64,000 bases of DNA. Source: Ignavibacteria bacterium. GTDB lineage: Bacteria; Bacteroidota; Ignavibacteria; Kapaibacteriales; Kapaibacteriaceae. The notes below the pieces were generated by a model. It was not told the DNA's origin, made no database searches, and was given only the letters and a program-made list of their open reading frames with translations. The stretch covers positions 84,873 through 148,872 of the forward strand of contig CANMBE010000005.1 in assembly GCA_947495975.1 (NCBI GenBank). The letters are read 5' to 3'. Of this stretch, positions 45,681-54,534 are shown piece after piece; position 1 is the stretch's first letter, and every line of letters begins with the position of its first letter. A program made the translations under genes and the position numbers.

Positions 45681-46340
45681 ATGATGCCGATTGACTTCTG
45701 GACCACGTGCAGCGCCAATAATATTGAACTGGACAAAGATCAAGTAGATGCCTTAAAACGGTATCACGATGAGCTTCTGTACTGGAATAAGAAGGTGAAC
45801 ATGATCTCCCGCAAAGACGAGGAGAACGTATGGGAGAGACATTTCCTCCATTCACTCATTCTGTTGAAGTACGTCAACTTCCCCAAAAGAGCTCGTGTCC
45901 TTGATGTGGGCACGGGAGGGGGCTTACCCGGGATCCCTTTAAAGATTGCGCGTCCTGATCTTAAAATGTTGCTGGTGGACTCCGTGGCGAAGAAAGTATC
46001 CATGACGCAGATGTTTGCCCAACACACAGGGCTAAAGGACATAACCGTCATGAACACGCGTGTGGAAGTTCTTGCCAACGAGCCGCACTATCAGATGGCG
46101 TTTGACGTTGTAATCTCTCGGGCTGTTGCCAAGGTAGATCAGATCATCGATTGGGTAGGCCCCATGATGAAACCGAAAGCAATGTGTGCCTTTTTAAAGG
46201 GTGGCGACCTCTCAGAAGAAATTGCAGAAGCTATTGAACATCACCCGGGTTTAGAGGTGCAGGAAATTCAGATTGAAGTGTTTGGAATACCGTGGTTTCA
46301 GGAAGATCAGAAAAAGGTGGTTTTGTGCCGATTCGATTGA
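45681..46340 (+). CDS. rsmG: 16S rRNA (guanine527-N7)-methyltransferase
   Basis: 219 aa. LDVGTGGGLPGIPLKIARPDLKMLLVDS is motif I, and VISRAVAKVDQIIDWV plus CAFLKGGD complete the GidB/RsmG pattern. Methylates G527 of 16S rRNA. The ATG at 45681 (or 45684) follows a GGAGG at 45671-45675. The next gene starts inside its end. Confidence 0.95.
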   Translation: MMPIDFWTTCSANNIELDKDQVDALKRYHDELLYWNKKVNMISRKDEENVWERHFLHSLILLKYVNFPKRARVLDVGTGGGLPGIPLKIARPDLKMLLVDSVAKKVSMTQMFAQHTGLKDITVMNTRVEVLANEPHYQMAFDVVISRAVAKVDQIIDWVGPMMKPKAMCAFLKGGDLSEEIAEAIEHHPGLEVQEIQIEVFGIPWFQEDQKKVVLCRFD

Positions 46341-47011
46341 TCATTCTTTTTGTGAGTCTCTTCTGTGTTGGAGCAATTGCTTCTGCGCAGCGTATGCCCG
46401 CGCCCGTTGCACAACAATCAGCTATGAAGCTTGCCAGAGTGAAATATTCCGGCGGGGGAGACTGGTATAATGATCCAAGCTCTGAGATCAATCTTTTGCG
46501 TTATGTGCGCGCTCACACAAACATCCTGGTAGACCCTGTATATGAGTTTGTTGACCTAGGCACAGACAATCTCTTCCTGTACCCTGTGATATTTATGACT
46601 GGTCATGGTACTGTGAATTTCACTGAAACAGAAGTTCGAAACCTCCGCGCCTATCTTCAAAATGGTGGATTCCTGTATATCGATGATGACTACGGCATGG
46701 ACGCCTCGGTAAGAAAAGAACTTAAACGCGTTCTGCCTGATCAAGAGCTTCAGGAATTGCCTTTTGACCATCCGATTTATCATAGCCACTTTGATTTTCC
46801 AAATGGGTTACCCAAGATTCACGAGCACGACTCTAAGGTTCCTCAAGGACTTGGTCTCTTTCTTGACGGTAAACTCTGCGTGTTTTATACTGTAGAAACA
46901 AACCCGAGCGATGGTTGGGCAGATGTTGAAGTTCATAATGATCCGCCCGAAAAACGCGAGGCCTCGTTGAAGATTGGAACAAACATCATTGTTTATGCAC
47001 TGACGCGATGA
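46325..47011 (+). CDS. DUF4159 exported protein
   Basis: About 228 aa if the GTG at 46325 is used; this gives a clean signal peptide MPIRLIILFVSLFCVGAIASAQ and a 16-nt overlap with rsmG, with AAAGG upstream. The ATG at 46292 would add residues before the signal. The body FARVKYSGGG-type start (LARVKYSGGGDWYNDPSSEINLLRYV) and FMTGHGTVNFTETEVRNLRAYLQNGGFLYIDDDYG are DUF4159. The family often stands next to MoxR/DUF58/DUF4175 genes in Bacteroidota; function unknown. Confidence 0.85.
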   Translation: MPIRLIILFVSLFCVGAIASAQRMPAPVAQQSAMKLARVKYSGGGDWYNDPSSEINLLRYVRAHTNILVDPVYEFVDLGTDNLFLYPVIFMTGHGTVNFTETEVRNLRAYLQNGGFLYIDDDYGMDASVRKELKRVLPDQELQELPFDHPIYHSHFDFPNGLPKIHEHDSKVPQGLGLFLDGKLCVFYTVETNPSDGWADVEVHNDPPEKREASLKIGTNIIVYALTR

Positions 47012-47018
47012 GAGCAAC

Positions 47019-50000
47019 GTGACGAGACACGAGATTATAGCGCGACTTCGTAGTACAACCCGCATTGAACAATTATGGAATGTTCTTCGCGGTGTTGGAC
47101 TCACGTCATTACTCTCGTCGGGTGTTGTTCTGTCCGCTATACTTTTAGAATCTGTTTTTGATTCATCGATGCAGGTTCGGTCGATAATGTGGTGGACATT
47201 CATCGCTACATGCTTCGTTGGAGTTAGTGTGTTGGCAGGTCCAGCCCTGCTCAAAGTTTTTGGCGTATTGTCTCTTGAAAACCCAACAGATACGGCACTG
47301 AGAGTTGGAGTAGCATACCCAGATGTGAATGACATGTTATGCAACGTGTTGCAACTCACCGATGAAGGGGCTCATCGCTCTGATCTCTCCACGGCTGCGT
47401 TCACATCGATTGCACATACAGTAGAAGACAAAGACTTCGGAGTGATCATTAATCGGCGCGCACCACGTTTGGCTGTAATCGTGGGTGCATCTGCAGTTGT
47501 TTGTACGATTCTTTTGACGGCGCTTTTTCCGCATGTTCTTGGTGCTGCGTGGTCTCGAATCGTTCAGCACGACCGGTCTTTTGTACCGCCAGCCCCCTTC
47601 ACACTGCATATCACTCCATTAGCAGATACGGTGATGCGTGGAACCACCACACGCATCGAAGTAACGTCAATAGGTGTTCCTCCTCAGCAGATCACCATTC
47701 ATGTTCGCGAGGCTGGCTCAGAACGGTATCAGCCATACGTGGTGCAACGAGATACAGGCACCAGCTACCACTACCAATTGCCGGGTCTTTCACAGACGAT
47801 CTCATTTTATGCTGAAGCGGCGTGGCTAGAAGCCGGCGTTCGCTCCGACACCGGAACGATTACAGTTATAGATCGTCCACTCGTGCGCACGTTAGCGGGC
47901 CGCGTCATACCACCAGGTTATACTCGCATGCCACCAACGGAAATCAGCGAGCAGCAAGCTGATGTTACTGCACTGTCTGGGTCGCATGTAGATCTTGCAA
48001 TCGTGGCCAATAAAGAGCTCGCAGATGCTCGTGTTTTGATCATCTCGCCATCATCTGATACATCGCGTCGTGATACATCCGTCGTTCGTTTGGAATCACG
48101 TGGAACAACAGCAAAAGGTAGGTTCACAGTTTCGCGCTCAGGTACCTATCACATCGAGCTTCGAGACAAAGAAGGACAGATCAACGCAGACCCCGTTAAA
48201 TATGGCATCGTGGCGCTGAGCGATGCCTACCCTATGATCACAATGATAGAGCCGACGCAGAATGTGGAGCTCGATCAAAAAGCACTTGTTCCAATCGTTG
48301 TTTCAATTGCCGACGATTATGGCTTCACGAAACTGAGATTGTATTACAGACTTACAGCATCACGGTTCGCTCAGCCAGAGAAGAACTTTCGCTCCATCGA
48401 TATTCCAATTGTTGCACAAGGGGCTATCCTGGACGTGCCGTACATCTGGAATCTTAGCAAGGTGGACGTAACACCTGAAGATGCCTTTGAATTTTATCTA
48501 GAGGTGGCGGACAATGATCAGTATGGTGGGCCGAAGACGGCGCGTACTTCAACACTAACCGTTCGCATGCCATCACTTGATGAAATTTTTGCAGAAACAG
48601 ATGAAACGCAGGATAACGCACAAAAGGAACTCAAATCGCTTGCAAAAGAAGCTGAAGAGGTAAAGCGCGAGGCCGAGCAGTTGCAACGCGAGCTTCAGAA
48701 GCAGCAGTCACAGCAAAAACAAGAAGCTTCATGGTCAGAAAAGAAGAAGGCCGAAGAGCTCATGCAGAGGCAAGAGCAATTGCAAAAGCGAATGGATGAC
48801 GTAGTTGAAAAAATGGAAGAAATGACCGAAAAGCTCCAAGAGAATCAGGCTATTTCTCCTGAGACTCTTGAGAAATATCTCGAACTTCAGAAGCTGATGA
48901 AGGAAGTAAAATCTCCTGAGCTTGCACGTATGCAAGAGCAGCTAAAGAAGGCAATGGATCAGGTGTCGCCGGAAGAACTGCAAAAGATGATGAAAGACTT
49001 CAAGTTCAATGAAGAAGAATTCAAGAAGAACCTTGAGCGACAGTTGAATTTGCTCAAGCGTATGCAGGCCGAGCAGAAAACAGATGAACTCCAGCGTCGG
49101 GCAGAAGAACTTGCACAAAAGCAGGACGATCTTCAGCAGCGCAATGAGCAATCAAATCCAAACAACAAAGAAGAGAATAAGCGTCTTGCAGAGGAACAGC
49201 GTCAGCTCAAGGAAGACGTCAAGCGCCTAGCTGAAGAAGCAAAAGAGCTCCAAAAGCTCATGAAGGAAATCGGACAGGACATGCCTCAAGAGAAGATGGA
49301 GCAGGCACAGAAAGATTTAGACCCGCAATCCACACAAGAAAAGATGGATCAGGCGAGTAACGAAATGGAGAAGGGTGAAAAGCAAGAAGCTTCGCAGAAG
49401 CAACAGCAGGCTTCGCAGAACATGCAGCGCTTTGCACAACAAATGAAGAACATGAAGCGAGAGATGAAGCGTAATAGTCAGAAAGAGGCTATGCGTCAAA
49501 TGCAAAAGGGTATTAACGATCTTCTCGATCTTTCGAAAGAGCAAGAAGCACTCCAGGATCAGATGCAGAAGATGGATCCGATGTCATCCCAATATCCTCA
49601 AATGGCTCAGAGTCAGCAAAAGACTCAAGAAGCCATGCAGAACATCGCTAATAATATGATGCAGCTTGGGCAGAAGTCCACAAGCGTATCACCAGAGATG
49701 GCGCAAGACCTGGGCGATGCCATGCAATCGATGAAAGACGCCATGCAGTCTCTTACCGAGCGTAATGGCGCGCAAGCAATGAAGAGTCAGTCTGGAGCCA
49801 TGAGCTCAATGAACAGCGCAGCAAAGCGCATGAGTGAGTCACTTGCATCTATGATGCAGGGTGAGGGGGCTGGGCAAGGCGGACAAGGTCAAACACCTGG
49901 ACAAGGTGAGGGCAAAGGGATGAGCCCTTTTCAACGCATGCAGAAGCTTGCAGATCAGCAGCAAGGAATTAATCAAGGCATGAATGGAATGGGGCAGGGT

Positions 50001-50480
50001 GGACAACAACCTGATGAGAAGCAACGTGGTGAGCTAGGACGTTTAGCTGGGCAGCAAGGGCGCGCACTAAAGGCTCTCCAGGAGTTAGAGCAAGAGCGTA
50101 AACAGATCGTTGGCTCCAAAAAAACACTGGGCGATCTTAACCAGATTGCTCAGGATATGGAAGAAGTGATGTCCGATATGCAAAGTGGTTCCATTACAAA
50201 TGACACCCGACTGCGTCAAGAGCGAATCCTCTCGCGTCTTCTTGATGCGTCACGTTCTATGAATGACCGAGACTACGAGAAGACACGCGAATCAAACAGT
50301 GGCCAAGAAACAACCCGCAGATCACCTGGGCCGCTAGACCTACCGGAACAACAACGGTTGTCCATGCGTTCTATGATAGAGCAACTACGCCAGGCGTATT
50401 CCAAAGACTACGAAAATCTCATTCGTCAATACTTCGAAGCGCTTCAGCGACAACGCGTCACCCCGCGTGCACAGAAATGA
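47019..50480 (+). CDS. DUF4175 family membrane protein with very long Q/E/K/M-rich coiled coil
   Basis: 1153 aa. N-terminal TM pair (about 25-80) and a further TM near 150-172, then a periplasmic beta-rich part (about 200-510) ending in LYYRLTASRFAQPEKNF, and from about 525 onward a long region of low complexity dominated by Gln, Glu, Lys and Met, forming a helical rod to about 900, followed by a Gly/Gln-rich stretch and a short C-terminal helix. The chosen start is the GTG at 47019. Probably an envelope rod or scaffold next to DUF4159; function unknown. Confidence 0.85.
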   Translation: MTRHEIIARLRSTTRIEQLWNVLRGVGLTSLLSSGVVLSAILLESVFDSSMQVRSIMWWTFIATCFVGVSVLAGPALLKVFGVLSLENPTDTALRVGVAYPDVNDMLCNVLQLTDEGAHRSDLSTAAFTSIAHTVEDKDFGVIINRRAPRLAVIVGASAVVCTILLTALFPHVLGAAWSRIVQHDRSFVPPAPFTLHITPLADTVMRGTTTRIEVTSIGVPPQQITIHVREAGSERYQPYVVQRDTGTSYHYQLPGLSQTISFYAEAAWLEAGVRSDTGTITVIDRPLVRTLAGRVIPPGYTRMPPTEISEQQADVTALSGSHVDLAIVANKELADARVLIISPSSDTSRRDTSVVRLESRGTTAKGRFTVSRSGTYHIELRDKEGQINADPVKYGIVALSDAYPMITMIEPTQNVELDQKALVPIVVSIADDYGFTKLRLYYRLTASRFAQPEKNFRSIDIPIVAQGAILDVPYIWNLSKVDVTPEDAFEFYLEVADNDQYGGPKTARTSTLTVRMPSLDEIFAETDETQDNAQKELKSLAKEAEEVKREAEQLQRELQKQQSQQKQEASWSEKKKAEELMQRQEQLQKRMDDVVEKMEEMTEKLQENQAISPETLEKYLELQKLMKEVKSPELARMQEQLKKAMDQVSPEELQKMMKDFKFNEEEFKKNLERQLNLLKRMQAEQKTDELQRRAEELAQKQDDLQQRNEQSNPNNKEENKRLAEEQRQLKEDVKRLAEEAKELQKLMKEIGQDMPQEKMEQAQKDLDPQSTQEKMDQASNEMEKGEKQEASQKQQQASQNMQRFAQQMKNMKREMKRNSQKEAMRQMQKGINDLLDLSKEQEALQDQMQKMDPMSSQYPQMAQSQQKTQEAMQNIANNMMQLGQKSTSVSPEMAQDLGDAMQSMKDAMQSLTERNGAQAMKSQSGAMSSMNSAAKRMSESLASMMQGEGAGQGGQGQTPGQGEGKGMSPFQRMQKLADQQQGINQGMNGMGQGGQQPDEKQRGELGRLAGQQGRALKALQELEQERKQIVGSKKTLGDLNQIAQDMEEVMSDMQSGSITNDTRLRQERILSRLLDASRSMNDRDYEKTRESNSGQETTRRSPGPLDLPEQQRLSMRSMIEQLRQAYSKDYENLIRQYFEALQRQRVTPRAQK

Positions 50481-50830
50481 TCAAGCTCATACTCTTAACC
50501 TTGTTGCAGGCAATTCTTGGTGTAGGTGGTGTTGCGCTGCTCACTCACGCTCTCCATGGAAAACCAGCAGAGCTTCGTGAGCTACTTGCTGGCGTGCTTA
50601 CCATCCATGGTGCTGCTGGTACACTACTACTGTTCTCTTCTTTCATTTTGCTGAGTCTTATAGTCTCATTTGCAAAAATGTCAGTGTATATCCCGCTCAA
50701 TACAGCGCTCACATTCTTAGTAACGATCGTGGTTGCCGTTGTTCTGGGTCATGAACGTGTAACGTACACAAATGCACTCGGAATGATATTGATCGTTACC
50801 GGCGTTGCGTTGATCGTATCGAAGCAATAA
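50477..50830 (+). CDS. Small four-TM membrane protein, EamA/SMR-like
   Basis: 117 aa with four TMs: an N-terminal LLQAILGVGGVALLTHAL, then AAGTLLLFSSFILLSLIVSFAKMSVYIPLNTALTFLVTIVVAVVLGHERVTYTNALGMILIVTGVALIVS. The G-x(n)-ERVT-x-x-N-x-L-G-M-x-L-I-V-x-G pattern of the last two helices is that of EamA/SMR transporters. Substrate unknown. Overlaps the DUF4175 gene by 4 nt. Confidence 0.65.
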   Translation: MIKLILLTLLQAILGVGGVALLTHALHGKPAELRELLAGVLTIHGAAGTLLLFSSFILLSLIVSFAKMSVYIPLNTALTFLVTIVVAVVLGHERVTYTNALGMILIVTGVALIVSKQ

Positions 50831-50850
50831 TTACGGAATTACCTTCATTT

Positions 50851-50873
50851 CCATGCGTCTGTATGACGCATGG
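50851..50873. other. 9-bp perfect hairpin between convergent genes
   Basis: CCATGCGTC at 50851-50859 and GACGCATGG at 50865-50873, loop TGTAT. It has no T-run on either side, so it is not a classical terminator, but its place between convergent genes fits transcript-end stabilisation. Confidence 0.4.
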
Positions 50874-50979
50874 TCTTCATCGGTTGAACCTATTGTACAG
50901 GAAGACAACCCGCTCAACACAATGAAATATTGAGCCTGAAAGTTACCTCGCTATTCAAGCACCTCAGCATCTGATTAAC

Positions 50980-52458
50980 TCAGTCAGTATAGTTGTCTAT
51001 CTGCGCCCTTTGCAGCTTGCCGCTGAAGTCAACGTACACACTCTTCCATTCTGTGAAGATGTCGAATGCTGTCCAGCCCCCTTCACGATGCCCATTTCCT
51101 GTCCCTTTAATGCCTCCAAAGGGCATATGAGCTTCGGCACCAATGGTTGGTGCGTTGATGTATGTGATGCCCGCTTCAATATCGCGGATTGCCGTAAAAG
51201 CCGCATTCACATCGCGCGTATAGATGCTTGATGAAAGGCCATAGGCAGAATCATTTGCTAGTTCTAGCGCATGCTCAAACGATGTTGCTTTTATCACACT
51301 GAGGACTGGACCAAATATTTCTTCTTGAAAAATGCGATCAGTGCGCTCAACGTTTGTAAAGATCGTGGGCTCCATAAAAAAGCCATTTGCGTTATCGCCA
51401 CCGATGTCTCGCTTGCCCCCTAAGACACATGTTGCTTCGGATTTTCCGATTTCAATGTATGACAGAATTTTATCGAGCTGACGTTGATTAATAACGGGGC
51501 CTACTTGTGCGCCACTATGTGTGAGTCCGTTGCCGAGCACAAGCTGTTTTGCTTGCATAATGAGCTCTGCGACAAACGAATCGTGAATGTCTTGGTGTAG
51601 AATTAATCGCGAGGTAGCTGTGCAACGTTGTCCAGTTGTGCCAAATGCACCCCACAATACTCCGTGCAATGCAAGTTCCATATCCGCATCGGGCATAACG
51701 ATCTGCGCATTCTTGCCACCCATTTCTAAGGAGACTCGTTTGTTCAATGCGCCGCAACGAGCTGCAATGGCTGTACCTGTAGATGTTGAGCCCGTAAACC
51801 CTATGAGACGAACGTTTTCACTTTCTACGAGAGCTGCGCCTGCTTCGCCGTTTCCGTGCACTACATTGAACACACCTGGAGGAAGCCCGGCCTCTTCTAG
51901 AATCTCAGCAAAAATATTTGCGCTATGTGGCGAATCATCGCTTGGCTTAAACACCACTGTATTGCCACACGCAAGTGCTGGCAGAATCTTCCATGATGGC
52001 ACTGCGATTGGGAAGTTCCACGCGGTGATAATTCCACATACACCTATCGGCATTCGAAATGACATGTTCATTTTGTTGTTCATTTCAGAGGGGGCTGTGT
52101 GGCCAAACAGTCTCCGTGTTTCTGTTGCCGCATAATATGCCGTATCGATTGCTTCTTGAATATCGCCTTTTGTTTCGGCGAGTGTCTTACCCATTTCGCG
52201 CGTCATGATTGCTGCGAGCTCTTCTTTGCGCCGCGTAAAAATGTCACCCGCAACGCGCAGTATATCTCCGCGCTTTGGTGCTGGCAAAAGCCGCCAGGCT
52301 TTGAATGCATCTGATGCAGCTGCAACTGCTCGTGCTACATCATCAACATTCGAAAGAGGAAATGAACCAATCACATCGCTAATGTCAGCCGGATTGATGT
52401 TATTGAAAGTGCGTCCAGTGGAAGATGGAAGCCATTGGCCAGCGATGTAGTTCTTCAT
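50980..52458 (-). CDS. Aldehyde dehydrogenase (NAD(P)+-dependent, ALDH superfamily)
   Basis: 492 aa. All main motifs: AWNFPIAVPSWKILPALACGNTVVFKPSDDSP (coenzyme and active-site region), Glu245 in LEMGGKN and the catalytic Cys279 in GQRCTA. Probably oxidises an aliphatic or semialdehyde substrate to the acid; the closest familiar groups are AASADH/ALDH7-like and plant-type ALDH, but the substrate cannot be read. The upstream spacer carries an 8-bp periodic repeat. Confidence 0.92.
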   Translation of the reverse strand: MKNYIAGQWLPSSTGRTFNNINPADISDVIGSFPLSNVDDVARAVAAASDAFKAWRLLPAPKRGDILRVAGDIFTRRKEELAAIMTREMGKTLAETKGDIQEAIDTAYYAATETRRLFGHTAPSEMNNKMNMSFRMPIGVCGIITAWNFPIAVPSWKILPALACGNTVVFKPSDDSPHSANIFAEILEEAGLPPGVFNVVHGNGEAGAALVESENVRLIGFTGSTSTGTAIAARCGALNKRVSLEMGGKNAQIVMPDADMELALHGVLWGAFGTTGQRCTATSRLILHQDIHDSFVAELIMQAKQLVLGNGLTHSGAQVGPVINQRQLDKILSYIEIGKSEATCVLGGKRDIGGDNANGFFMEPTIFTNVERTDRIFQEEIFGPVLSVIKATSFEHALELANDSAYGLSSSIYTRDVNAAFTAIRDIEAGITYINAPTIGAEAHMPFGGIKGTGNGHREGGWTAFDIFTEWKSVYVDFSGKLQRAQIDNYTD

Positions 52459-52470
52459 AGGAAGGGGACA

Positions 52471-52502
52471 GGGTTACAGGGTTACGGAGTTACGGGGTGT
52501 CA
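52471..52502. repeat. 8-bp periodic repeat (GGGTTACA/GGGTTACG/GAGTTACG)
   Basis: Three clear octamers at 52471-52478, 52479-52486 and 52487-52494, plus a degenerate fourth. It lies upstream of the aldehyde dehydrogenase gene. Related octamer arrays occur in at least three other spacers downstream. Confidence 0.7.
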
Positions 52503-52655
52503 TGATTTTATGGCGTGACGGCACAAAGATCGTGAAAAGCATTATGTTCATATCGTATTCTTCCACTCTAATAGGGATAGATGATTATGAATTCAATGCC
52601 ATGGCGCGTTGTGTCTGTTGTGAACCAAACCAGAACGTAAACTCTTTGTTGAGTT

Positions 52656-53204
52656 CTACGCCCTGTACACTTCATACTCGGGCTCTATTTCGCCCCTTGC
52701 AATTCGCTTCAGCTTTCCTTGCGCTAGTGTGCGCCGGATAGGGGACAAGCGCTCGTAAAAATAGATGCCATTGAGATGGTCAATCTCATGTTGCATGACG
52801 CGTGCAAGGAGGCCACCAACTTCACTGCGGCGTTCCTTCATTTGTCGGTCGAGATATCGCACTTGAATTTCACTTGGACGTGTCACAACGTCACGAAAAT
52901 CTGGAAGGCTAAGGCATCCCTCTTCGAATTCTTCTTCATTATCGGAGAATGCTTCAATGATGGGGTTGATCAGAACAAGTGGACCATCTGAAGCGTCGTC
53001 CTCTTCTTCTGCATCAGAGAGATCGATAACCGTTAGCGAGAGCCCCTTACCAATTTGATTTGCAGCAAGCCCAATGCCATTGGCATTGTACATTGTCTCA
53101 AGCATGTCATCGATGAGCGATTGAATTTCAGCGTTTACATCCGTGATCTCACTTGTGCGCTGTTTGAGTACGGGGTGGTTGTATGTATAGACAGGTAAAA
53201 TCAT
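52656..53204 (-). CDS. def: Peptide deformylase
   Basis: 182 aa. Three motifs: GIGLAANQIG (about 43-52), EEGCLSLP (Cys97) and QHEIDHLNG (His139, Glu140, His143), the metal site and catalytic Glu. Removes the N-formyl group from nascent proteins. The stretch of about 10 acidic residues (SDAEEEDDASDG) in the middle is longer than usual. The start overlaps the HAD stop by 4 nt (ATGA). Confidence 0.96.
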   Translation of the reverse strand: MILPVYTYNHPVLKQRTSEITDVNAEIQSLIDDMLETMYNANGIGLAANQIGKGLSLTVIDLSDAEEEDDASDGPLVLINPIIEAFSDNEEEFEEGCLSLPDFRDVVTRPSEIQVRYLDRQMKERRSEVGGLLARVMQHEIDHLNGIYFYERLSPIRRTLAQGKLKRIARGEIEPEYEVYRA

Positions 53205-53872
53205 GCAACGATATCGAGTAGCTGTTTAATGTCTTCAAGAATGTAGTCTACATCTTTTAGATCTTGATTGCCAAATGAATCACCGTATTGTGCAAAGGCT
53301 GTTTTCATTCCTGCGTTGCGCGCACCAAGCATGTCTCGCTCGGCCCAATCACCAACCATGATTGCATGTTCAGGTGCAACACCAAGTTTGTTCAGTACAG
53401 TTTTGAATGGTAGGGGGCTAGGCTTGCGCTCGCCTGTGTCATCAAATGTTACCACCACGTCAAAGAAGTGATGATAATTGATGAAGCAGAGTCGCAACCA
53501 TGCCTCACGTGTTGGTGCGTCGCTTAAGATGCCCAGTTTGATTCCACGACGGTTCAACTGCATGAGCGTAGCGGTAACATGAGGATATGGCTTCAGCGCG
53601 GCCTCGCGTGCGCGACGGTATGCGATGATACCTGCTGAGATGATCCGAGGGTCAACATGACCCAACACGTCCGTAAGCAAACGATCAAATACCTGCTGAT
53701 ATTCAATGCCTAACTCGTTGTAAATGCTGTCTATGTGCTCTTTTACCTGATCATAGGTAAGGTTCAGGCCGGCATCCATCATTGCACCAATTGCCGCATC
53801 CACTGCCTGGCGCTTCATAGCCATGAAGTCCACAAGTGTGTTATCGAGGTCGAATACAACAGCTTTGATCAT
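53201..53872 (-). CDS. HAD-superfamily hydrolase, subfamily IA (YjjG-like)
   Basis: About 223 aa. Motif I VVFDLDNTLVD with the nucleophile Asp8 and Asp10, motif II LGILSDAPT, motif III lysine in RKPSPLPF and motif IV IMVGDWAERDMLGARNAGM. Fits YjjG/haloacid-dehalogenase-like phosphatases that act on nucleotides or small phosphates. Start at 53872, 3 nt after an exact minus-strand TAACTTTG (53876-53883) and without a Shine-Dalgarno; a longer frame to 54007 has no family content. Confidence 0.88.
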   Translation of the reverse strand: MIKAVVFDLDNTLVDFMAMKRQAVDAAIGAMMDAGLNLTYDQVKEHIDSIYNELGIEYQQVFDRLLTDVLGHVDPRIISAGIIAYRRAREAALKPYPHVTATLMQLNRRGIKLGILSDAPTREAWLRLCFINYHHFFDVVVTFDDTGERKPSPLPFKTVLNKLGVAPEHAIMVGDWAERDMLGARNAGMKTAFAQYGDSFGNQDLKDVDYILEDIKQLLDIVA

Positions 53873-53875
53873 GGG

Positions 53876-53883
53876 CAAAGTTA
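53876..53883 (-). promoter_or_regulatory. TAACTTTG minus-7 box before the HAD gene
   Basis: Exact TAnnTTTG on the minus strand, ending 3 nt before the start codon at 53872. A TTG lies 16 nt upstream (53900-53902 on the minus strand). Suggests a leaderless or nearly leaderless mRNA. Confidence 0.4.
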
Positions 53884-54043
53884 CGGAGATACGTAGACAC
53901 AAGGGATACAGAGATGTGGAAGAGGCACGGAGATTAGCCCCTTCTCTCGCTTTGCTCGAGACAGGCTGCTTCACTCGGGATGGCGCTACCCAAATAATTC
54001 CCATCATTTAAACGCTGTGCTGAAGCCCGGCGCTATTGTGTTG

Positions 54044-54075
54044 CCGTACCTCCGTATCTGCCTAACTCCGTAATT
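54044..54075. repeat. 8-bp periodic repeat (CCGTACCT/CCGTATCT/GCCTAACT/CCGTAATT)
   Basis: Four degenerate octamers back to back, ending 6 nt before the GatB/YqeY start. The unit is the reverse complement of the GGGTTACG-type units elsewhere. Confidence 0.65.
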
Positions 54076-54081
54076 TGCCTC

Positions 54082-54534
54082 ATGACACTTTCAGAAAACA
54101 TCGTAGACCAAATCAAGACGGCAATGAAAGCAGGCGACAAAGTTCGGCTGGAAACATTGCGCTCGCTTCGTGCATTGATTTTGGAGTTTGAAAAGAGCGG
54201 CGTTGACCGCGAAATGACGTCGGACGACGAGTTTAAGATCTTGAACTCTTCGGCAAAGAAGCGTAAAGACGCCATTGAACAATACGAAGCCGTTGGACGC
54301 ACAGATACTGCCAATGCAGAGCGTGCAGAACTTGCAATCATCATGGAATTTCTTCCTGCACAACTCACGGATGTGGAAGTGCAGCTTGAAGTAATGGCGA
54401 TAGCCGCAAGTATCAACGCGACTCAACCGAGCGACTTTGGTAAACTCATGGGCGCGGCAACAAAAGCTCTAAAGGGTAAGGCTGACGGAACTCTTATCCA
54501 GTCTGTTGCAAAACGGATTTTGAGCGGCGAGTAA
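54082..54534 (+). CDS. GatB/YqeY domain protein
   Basis: 150 aa. MTLSENIVDQIKTAMKAGDKVRLETLRSLRALI, a central acidic helix and LPAQLTDVEVQLEVMAIAASINATQPSDFGKLMGAATKALKGKADGTLIQSVAKRIL are the YqeY family (GatB C-terminal tRNA-binding-like domain). The precise role is unknown; it may bind tRNA or act in amidotransferase-related steps. It is coupled to mutS2 (TAATG overlap). Confidence 0.9.
   Translation: MTLSENIVDQIKTAMKAGDKVRLETLRSLRALILEFEKSGVDREMTSDDEFKILNSSAKKRKDAIEQYEAVGRTDTANAERAELAIIMEFLPAQLTDVEVQLEVMAIAASINATQPSDFGKLMGAATKALKGKADGTLIQSVAKRILSGE

Noticed and set aside
48600..50030. Several minus-strand open frames under the DUF4175 rod region (Leu-rich translations).
   Set aside because: They are mirror images of the CAG/GAA/AAG-rich coding sequence and have no independent signals.
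52502..52741. 79-codon plus-strand frame in the spacer upstream of def.
   Set aside because: It overlaps the def gene and shows no family features; the spacer itself holds only the octamer repeat.
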